From the NCBI GenBank assembly GCA_030062745.1, contig CP099839.1, positions 2,237,001-2,301,000 on the forward strand: a stretch of DNA of 64,000 nucleotides. The letters run 5' to 3'. This stretch comes from Capitulum mitella. Its lineage: Eukaryota > Arthropoda > Thecostraca > Pollicipedomorpha > Pollicipedidae. The notes below the pieces were generated by a model. The model was not told where the DNA came from and did no database searches. It saw nothing but the letters and a program-made list of their open reading frames with translations. Of this stretch, positions 31,827 to 40,951 are shown in pieces. The number at the start of each line of letters is the position of its first letter. The first letter of the stretch is position 1. The position numbers and the translations under genes were made by a program.

Positions 31827-34800
31827 GTACGGAGCTCAGGGAGTAAGTGCTCGAAATACTTCTGTCGGAACGTACGGAGCACGGGAAGTAGTACCCGCAC
31901 CGCTTCTGCCAAAAGGTACGGAGCTCAGGGAGTAAGTGCTCGAAATACTTCTGTCGGAACGTACGGAGCACGGGAAGTAGTACCCGCACCACTTCTGCCA
32001 GAAGGTACGGAGCTCAGGGAGTAAGTGCTCGAAATACTTCTGTCGGAACGTACGGAGCACGGGAAGTAGTACTCGCACCACTTCTACCAGAAGGTACGGA
32101 GCTCAGGGAGTAAGTGCTCGAAATACTTCTGTCGGAACGTACGGAGCACGGGAAGTAGTACTCGCACCACTTCTACCAGAAGGTACGGAGCTCAGGGAGT
32201 AAGTGCTCGAAATACTTCTGTCGGAACGTACGGAGCACGGGAAGTAGTACTCGCACCACTTCTACCAGAAGGTACGGAGCTCAGGGAGTAAGTGCTCGAA
32301 ATACTTCTGTCGGAACGTACGGAGCACGGGAAGTAGTACTCGCACCACTTCTACCAGAAGGTACGGAGCTCAGGGAGTAAGTGCTCGAAATACTTCTGTC
32401 GGAACGTACGGAGCACGGGAAGTAGTACTCGCACCACTTCTACCAGAAGGTACGGAGCTCAGGGAGTAAGTGCTCGAAATGCTTCTGTCGGAACGTACGG
32501 AGCACGGGAAGTAGTACCCGCACCACTTCTACCAGAAGGTACGGAGCAAAGGGTGGGGTGCTGGACGTCGTCCGGCCACAGACGGGCAGCGTGACGGGCG
32601 GGTCCTCGGCGGCTCGCCACCGGCCGGCTCCGGCGGCGGCCTGGACCGTCCTCCCCAGCTCTTGGTGCGTCCACGCGCGCCGTCCTGAGGCCCGGCCGGC
32701 CGGCCCGCCGGCGTCGTGCCGCGCCGATGCCGGACGTTTTTGCGCGGCGCCGTGCGGCCGGCGGCCTGGTCTGACTCTCAGAGGATTGGGAGGTGGTCAG
32801 CCGGAACCCCGGCCGATTGATGACATCATTAATGGACAGCTCGCTCCCGCTGGTCGGCGCCTCTCTCGGCTCGCATAGCAGAACTTCTCTGAGAGAGAGC
32901 GGGCTCAGTAGCGGTTTGTCTCTGGGGAAAGCCTGTTTTGGGGCGAGAAAAAGTGGACGTAGTAAAGCTTTTGTGTGCTGTACTTTACCGGTAAGTGTCA
33001 CAGGGCGTTTGTGGCGGAGTTGCTGGCGGGGACCGGGATTGAAGCCCGGGACGGCGCCGTTTGCCTTAAGGGATTTCGGGCGCCCACGCTGCTTAAACCG
33101 TTTTGGGTAAATTAGTGGCCAAGCACCGCTTTCTGCATGATATTTCAGCCTTGTCACGGTGGTTACTGAGAACGTTCATGATGTTCCGTCAAGCCTGGTG
33201 CCTGTATTCCGTGTGGCGCTACTGCCGCGATAACATTATTTCGAGCCGCTTCTGAGACACCCTGGTTTGGCTGGCCGGGCGGGGATGTGCGGGCTCCACA
33301 GGGTACCGAGGCTCCCGTCTGCAGGTCGCGGTGCAGGCGAAGGCGGTGTCCGGGCTGTACAGCCCGTTTCTCGTCCGGCGCGCCTGTCCGTGTCCTCCGT
33401 CGGACGGCCAGTCACTCACTCCGCGGCCGGACATTGTTTTGGGCCGACCCCTGTGATGGCTCCAAGGCACGGTTCCCCGCTCTGTGGGCTCAGCAGGCTT
33501 GCTGACTGACTCTCCCCGTCAAGATTCTGAACTCAGTGAGCCTGCTGACTGGCTCCGCGTCCTCAGGAGTGCCTGGAGGGCTTCTCTTTGTGCCAGCTTC
33601 ACATCCTGGAGGATCGCACGGCGCCCTACCGACCCTGCTCCTTCATCTACGGCAACGGCAGAAAGTGCGGCATGCCAGTGTCCAAGAAGGACAGGTAAGA
33701 GACGTGGGCAGTCCATTTGCGGATTGATTGTTTCCTTCCACTGTTGGTCTGTCGGTCCGTCAGAGGCCCTGGAACATTTTGTTTACGGTGACTGGACCAG
33801 GAGAGATGATATGTGCCGCGTGCTGGCGACCTGTCTCGTCCGTGGTCTGTTTGGTCTTTCTTTATTCCCCTCGTATTGGTTGACTCTGCCGGTACGAAGT
33901 GTGCTATGTGCTGGGGTATCCAGCCAGTCCCCGGCCAAATGTGATACGAGACGCTGGTGATAGGTTAAGGCTAACGTCCTCATTTATGATGTGTTACGTT
34001 TTTTTATGTCTTCTGGGCCGTTCCGGTACCCGTGGCGTACTCTCAAATCTGGCCGTTCCCGTGTCTGTCCCTTGTTTGCCCTCCAAACGTCGTGCTGTTC
34101 GGCCGTGTGCGGTGCTGTTCTGCCGTGTGCCGTGCTGCGCCGCTGTGTGCCGTGCTGTTCTGCCGTGTGCCGTGCTGTCCCACCGTGTGCCGTGCTGTCC
34201 GCTGAGTGCCCGCTGTGTGCCGTGCTGTTTGCTGTGTGCCGTGCCGTCCCTCTGTTCGCCGTGCTGGGTCGGTCGTCGGCCCGTGTTACCGCCGTCCTGC
34301 TGAGCGGCCGCCGTGCCGTGCTATGAGCCGTAACGCGGCGGGCGGTGCCAATAGGCCAGCTCGGGCTCGAGCAGTGGGCTCCCCTCAGACATCGGAGGCG
34401 TCGGTGTCGCCGGGGCAGAGGCTGCCGGGACGGCCTGCCCTGCCACACTGGAGTGGACTGTCTGTAATGCATCCTACTGTACTGGACCGCACCGCGCCGG
34501 CCCGTACTGTACTGTACTGTACCATACCATACTGTACCATATCATACTGTAACATACCATACTGTACCATACCACACCATACCATACCATACCATACCAT
34601 AACACAACATGTAATACCATGCCATATCATATCATATCATGCCGTGTCACACCACGTCATGCCATACCATAACATACCACACCATGTTGCAACTGTCATG
34701 CCGTACCATACCATACCATGCCGTACCGTACTGAATTGGAGCGGGTCGTATTGGGCCGTGCCCTGTCGTGCCGTACTCGCCCGGGCCACACCGGGGCGTG

Positions 34801-37800
34801 CCGTACCGCATCCTACCTTACCTTGGTGCCTTTCTGTACCGGACCGCACGGTATCTTACGGTACACCCTATGGTACCCCACCATGTCACATCGTACTCAA
34901 CTGCGCGTCACCGTACCTGGGTGGACCGGGCCCCAGTGCACGAGAGGGGATGTTGTGCATCATACCGAGCCCGGCCGGACCGCGCTCTATAGCGCCCTGT
35001 CGGAGCGGCGGTGCCGGCTGCCACGGGGCAGGGGTCGCGGCCGGAGAAAAAAGGCGTCTGGCTGCGCCTGAAGCGCCGGGCCGCCGCCGACAGACGGGAG
35101 CGATCCCCTGACGGGCCGGCGGCACAGGCGGCCGTCCGACGCGCCGCCAGGAAACGGAATCAGCCTCGGCAGACGGCCTGTTTTGCATGCCGCCCAGCCC
35201 CCTCCCCTTCCCTCAGAGACCTACAGCGGCCGCGGGCGCCAGTTTGTTGCTGTTCGTCTTCGGTCACGTCGTCTGCTGGAACACTTTTTGTTTTGTCCCC
35301 ATTTGTCTTGTTTGTTTTGCTCTTTTCTTTCGAACCTCGACCAGCCGGCTACATGTGCAAACATGTGAGACGGCAATATGCCAGGTGATAAATCTCGTCA
35401 TCTGAGACAGCGGGTCGTTATTTGTTGCTGCGCCATCGAGGGTGATTTCTACGTTTCTGCACATGGCGAGAAAGTTCTGTGAAGGCCATCTCTTTATTAC
35501 GTTCGTTTTAGGTCATGTATGTATGGGCTGTACGCCATAGATTGAATTCAAGCGGAAAAAGTAGTGACATTGGATGGGAGATTGGAAAACTTCCCTTGGA
35601 GTGTGATTATCGATGAAATGTTTCCGCCGGACGTTCGATTGCGACCGGTTCCGAAGGCGGGCTCCGTTCTCGGGGGGTCTCCGCGATGGCAGCTCCTCTA
35701 AAGTATTGGAAACCGAGCCGGGCTTAACGATCATTTTCATTTTGGGCTTGGGTCAGGGGAAATGGCGCATAATTCCAGCGTCGTGCGGCCTCGAAATCTG
35801 CCCAGTTCCCTCTCTGGAATAATTAAATGGACGCTACATCCGAAATGGGAAATTGGAAGTCGTGTCAGTTTAGATGAACGATTGCCGCGGCACGTGCCTT
35901 CAAGAAAAGGCCATAGCTAAGCTTCTGTCGGATTGTGTCACAATTCATTGTGTGCAAATGTTGTAATTCTTAGCATTCAGTGACAGACGTCCAAGGTGGA
36001 GGATGTTGTTCATTGATGATTTTGTCAGCATGTTGAAGAAAAATCATATGACTTGTTATATGACTTGTTGTGGTCACGGTACATTCGTACAGGTTGACAT
36101 GCTAGCAGGTCACGTTTGGACAGACTAAATGATCTCGTTAGAATTTGCTGACCATTGCCGTTGACTATGCGTGGCCATTGTACCTTTTGTCCGCAACGGT
36201 TGGTTGGTTGGTTATTGGGGCTTAGGGGGCGCACCGACTTCAAGGTCATTCGGCGCCCATTTGTCCGCAACGGCACGGTCGTCTTGGACAAAATGGGATA
36301 CAGTTGGACTTCCTGTTGTTTTGTCTTTTGGGTTTTGTTGTTTGCTTAATTTTTGACTATTTTATCTGTTTGTTGATTTCCGTCTTTTCTCCAGGCATAA
36401 TGCACCAATAATTGGGACATGTAGCACGACCATGTCACGGTTCTCGTTAACTGGAAGCCAGATCAGCGTGGGCGCGATTGTTCCGCTGATGCGGCGAGTG
36501 ATCCGTCTCGGTCGGCCGTTGACGGCCGCGGCGTGCCGTTTCAGCCAGCACCAGTGTCTGGAGCACCGGCGGCGTCTGATGCTGGCTCGAGACAGGGCCG
36601 AGCGCACCAAGGAGCCGCCCGAGTCGCTCGACTCGCTCGCCGACCAGCTGCGCCAGTACCAGGCGAACGAGTCATCCCGCTCAGGTCTGTACTGCTGTGC
36701 TGCTGAGAACGGCGGCGCTGTGTAGAGAGGGCTGATCAGGTCCGCACTGCTGAGAACTGCAGCACTGTGTAGAGAGGGCTGATCAGGTCCGCACTGCTGA
36801 GAACTGCAGCACTGTGTAGAGAGGGCTGATCAGGTCCGCACTGCTGAGAACTGCAGCACTGGTCCACAGGGGGCCGCTTACGCCGCCGTCCGGGAGAACT
36901 GTAGATTAGACTGCGGATAGAAGAGAATAGAATAGAGTAGAATAGATTCAAGTAGAGTAAAATAAAACAAAGTAAAATAGAACAAAAATATAAATATAAT
37001 GGATTGCTGATCATGTTTTTAGAATAGATTAGAATAGAATAGAATAGAATAAAATGAAATAAAATAAAATAAAATAAAACAAAGTCAAACAAAATGGAAC
37101 AAAGTAAAATAGAATAAAAATAAAAGCATGATAGGTTGCTGATCAGCTTCGTACTGCTGAGAATTGTTGCACTGGTCTGTAGATCAGTGCAGAGGCTTGC
37201 CAGGTCTGTAGTGCAGAGACCAGTTGCACTGGTCTTCAGAGGGTCGCTCAGGCCCGCCTATCTTCTCTTCTGCATGTGCAGCTGATAACTGCCCTGTAGA
37301 AATGTCTCGAGAGGGCTGTGAGCCGTTTTATGTCGTCCGTGGACGTCAGACGGTGGCAAATGTTTCGGTTATCAGAGCATCCAGGCGCCGTCTGGCAAGG
37401 ATTGAGCCGTGGCGGTCGCCACTGCGGCCGGAAAACGGGCCAGTATTTCTGTCAGCTCTGCTGCGCTCCGTCTCCCCGCCCTCCTGCCGTGCCGTTCTCC
37501 GCCGGACCTCCTCTCCCCCGGCGGTGTCGGTGTTGTTTGGTGCGCCGGCTGTGACCGGTGCGGGACTGAAACGGAGGACTTCTCCATCCGACTTCTGTCC
37601 GGCGCCCGCTCTGCCTTCGGCACGCCGCTCCCCCGGCGGTGCTTTGATCAGGATTTTCCGGAAACTAATCGGTAGGTGTCGCGCGCAGGCCAGCCCGGCC
37701 GTCTCTCCCCGTTAAAAATTCATCCCCGATGGCGGGCCGGCCGGAGTTGGTGCCGCCGCGCGCCGCCGCAGGGCAGGCTGGAATGTGCCGGGATCGGCGT

Positions 37801-40800
37801 GTTATGTGCGACAGGAGAGACGACGGTAATCTGGAAATGGACCAGGAAGTACGAAATCCGGTCTGGCCGCACTTCGAATGTTTGAGTTGTATTGGCACTG
37901 GAAGTGCTCATACAGTCCAGTGCTGTGGTGTCGAGACCATCAAGACAGGGCGACGAAGGAATGCTTCATGTACGTCGTGCATTTTAGAGCGAAGAATTCA
38001 CAGCAGCCTCGTTTGTTTTGCTTTCGTTTGCTTGCTTTGCGTAAATCTTCGTGCGAGACGTGATCTGTCATCCTCATTTGGACGCTTTGTGCGTAGCCAA
38101 AGATGACTCTGTATCAAATGCCAGGCTTGCTCGATGAAGGGCATCGGACGTTTCAAACCTCTGGCTCGGTGTACTCTGATGTTGACTCCTCCCCGCGTAA
38201 GAAATGGTTTGAATGCAGTGCATAAGTTGCCCTCTCGCCGACAGGTGAGGGCTGGGAGCTGGCCCAGCGGCCGCTGCGGTACCGGTCTGACACCGACTCG
38301 GAGGAGGAGGAGGGCGACCGGCTGGTGGAGAGCCCGCTGGAGCCGGCGCTCAGCTCCGACGACGGGCTCAGCGGGCTCAGCGACGACGACGAGGGCGACC
38401 CCCTCCGCCACGCCGGCGTCTACACCGACGAGGAGGTGAGGTCAGGGCACAGGGAGGGTGTCTGGTGAAGATGGGCCGTCTCTGTCCGACACGCCGACGT
38501 CCGCACTAACGAGGAGGTGAGGTCAAGGTATGGAGGAGGGTGTCTGGTGGTGGTGGTGGTGCAGCGTGTCTCTCCTGCATGCCGGCGTCTGGATTCGGGG
38601 AGATAGCACCTGCGAGTGCCTGAGTCGATTTTGTGGTCAACCCGGACGAGAAAGAATGCACCCAGGCCGTTACTGACAGACGGTTTCTGTTCGGCGAGAT
38701 GAGTTAATTGGGCTGAACGAGACGGAAGCACGGAAACACGGCGGAGTACACTGATAGGATGTACTTGTATGAGGAGGACTTACTGAGGAGCATGTCGATC
38801 CTACCTCTCCCGTTTCTGCGCCCGCTCGCTGCCGGCTGGTGCTGGCTATGTCCCAGGGGGCTGTTACAAATGCTGCGTGCTACCCCTGGCGCTCTGTTGG
38901 TTTCTGGTTGTGTACACTACAGTGTCCTGTGTGTACAGACGGCCCGGCTGTCCGTACCCTGGTCGGAACGGAATATGCCTCATGCCGTGGACTCCCCGCC
39001 ACCCCAGGTGATTCGGCTGGCAGAGCAGAGGCTGCGCCGCCTGCAGCGGCTGTACCTGGGCCAGTTCGACCGGCTGAAGCACGTGCTGGAGACGAAGCGG
39101 CGCGCCTACCTCATCGACGTGGCCCGCGAAAAGGAGACAATGAGTGAGTGTCGCGCTAACCGCTGCCGGGGCGGAGCGGTAGCCTGTTAACCATAAGAGC
39201 TGGACAGGTACAGAATAAGCAGGCTTAGGTCAGTATTGTAGACGCGTTGGCCTGATAGCCGACGTATGCGTAGAAAGGACAGCACAGGATGTTATGTTTG
39301 TCGTTAATATTTCTTTTTAAGAGTCGTTTGTAGATTGACATGTAATCAGTAGTGTTGTCATGTAGTCCGATATGTAGTCAGACGTGTTCGGAGCTACGGA
39401 TGAAGTAAAGGCGGGTTTTGTGCTCATGTTATCTCGGTACGCTCGCATTGGCCGTTGCCCGTGATATGGGTAGAAGGCGTGAGTGGTAACACTTGTAAAC
39501 ACCATTGAATGAAGTCATCGAGGAATAACACTGGGCGTGATCTAGGAATAACGCTAGCCTCAACTGCAACGCAGTTTACGTGATATGCTTGTTTTTCATT
39601 ACCCACAGTGTGGCCATTGCTGATCAGATTTAAATGGCAATTTGCGGAGAAATATATGTTTACATGTGCGTAAATATGTAATGTATTTGATTGTGGTCAT
39701 TTCAGAAAATTCTACTCTACGATTGTTTTACTTAGACCTTTACAGAACAGAACTTTCAAAACAGAAGTTCTGGAAGTTCCTCGTGTCATCGTTCCGATGA
39801 CCAGAAAAGAGCGGCAAAATGGTTTGACCGAAATGGTTTCGCCATTTTTCTTGAACATTTCGGAAGGCTTGGCCAAAGAACTCGTCTGAAATATAGCAAT
39901 GATGGCCGAGTTTTCGGAAAAATTCGCGATCATATACGGATTATGGACACCTCCGGGAGTTCACAGAACTTGCCGGTAGGTTTCCAGATGGATGAAAGGT
40001 CAGATACGTCTCTGCGTTTGGGATGGCGCATACAGCTGCATTAGCGCGGGCGGTTTTGCCCGGGCCTGGACAAGAGAGCGGTGATCGCTGGTGGTGCCAG
40101 TCCAGGGGTCCGTGTGTCGGCCGGCCGCCGTGGACCGTGCGGCGGTGACCGGTGCGTGTTGGGAGCGGTGATCGCTGGTGGTGCCGGTCCGGGGTCCGTG
40201 TGTCGGCCGGCCGCCGTGGACCGTGCGGCGGTGACCGGTGCGTGTTGGGAGCGGTGATCGCTGGTGGTGCCAGTCCGGGGTCCGTGTGTCTGCCGGCCGC
40301 CGTGGACCGTGCGGCGGTGACCGGTGCGTGTTGGGAGCGGTGATGGCTGGTGGTGCCAGTCCAGGGTCCGTTGTCGCCCTGGACCCGTGCGGCGGTGACC
40401 GGTGGTGTTGGGAGCGGTGATCGCTGGTGGTGCCAGTGGGTCCGGCCGGCCGCCGTGGACCGTGCGGCGGTGACCGGTGCGTGTTGGGAGCGGTGATGGC
40501 TGGTGGTGCCAGTCCGGGGTCCGTGTGTCGGCCGGCCGCCGTGGACCGTGCGGCGGTGACCGCTGCGTGTTCCGCGCCCCAGAGAGCATCAGCGCCGCGC
40601 CCAGGGAGACGCTGTCGGAGCAGCAGGCCTACGACCAGCTGCGGGCGTACGGCCACTACCAGAAGCCGGCCGGCAAGGACTACCTCTTCTGGCACCACCG
40701 CAACGCGAAGCGCGCCGCCGAGGTACGCGCGCAGCCCGGAGGCGGCCCCGCTGCCTGCTGCCCAATCGTCTGCTCGCTCATTTCCGATGTTGAGTGCAAC

Positions 40801-40828
40801 TGGTGTATGAATGGCATCGGTGGTCTTA

Positions 40829-40882
<54 letters not shown>

Positions 40883-40890
40883 TAAGACCA

Positions 40891-40951
<61 letters not shown>

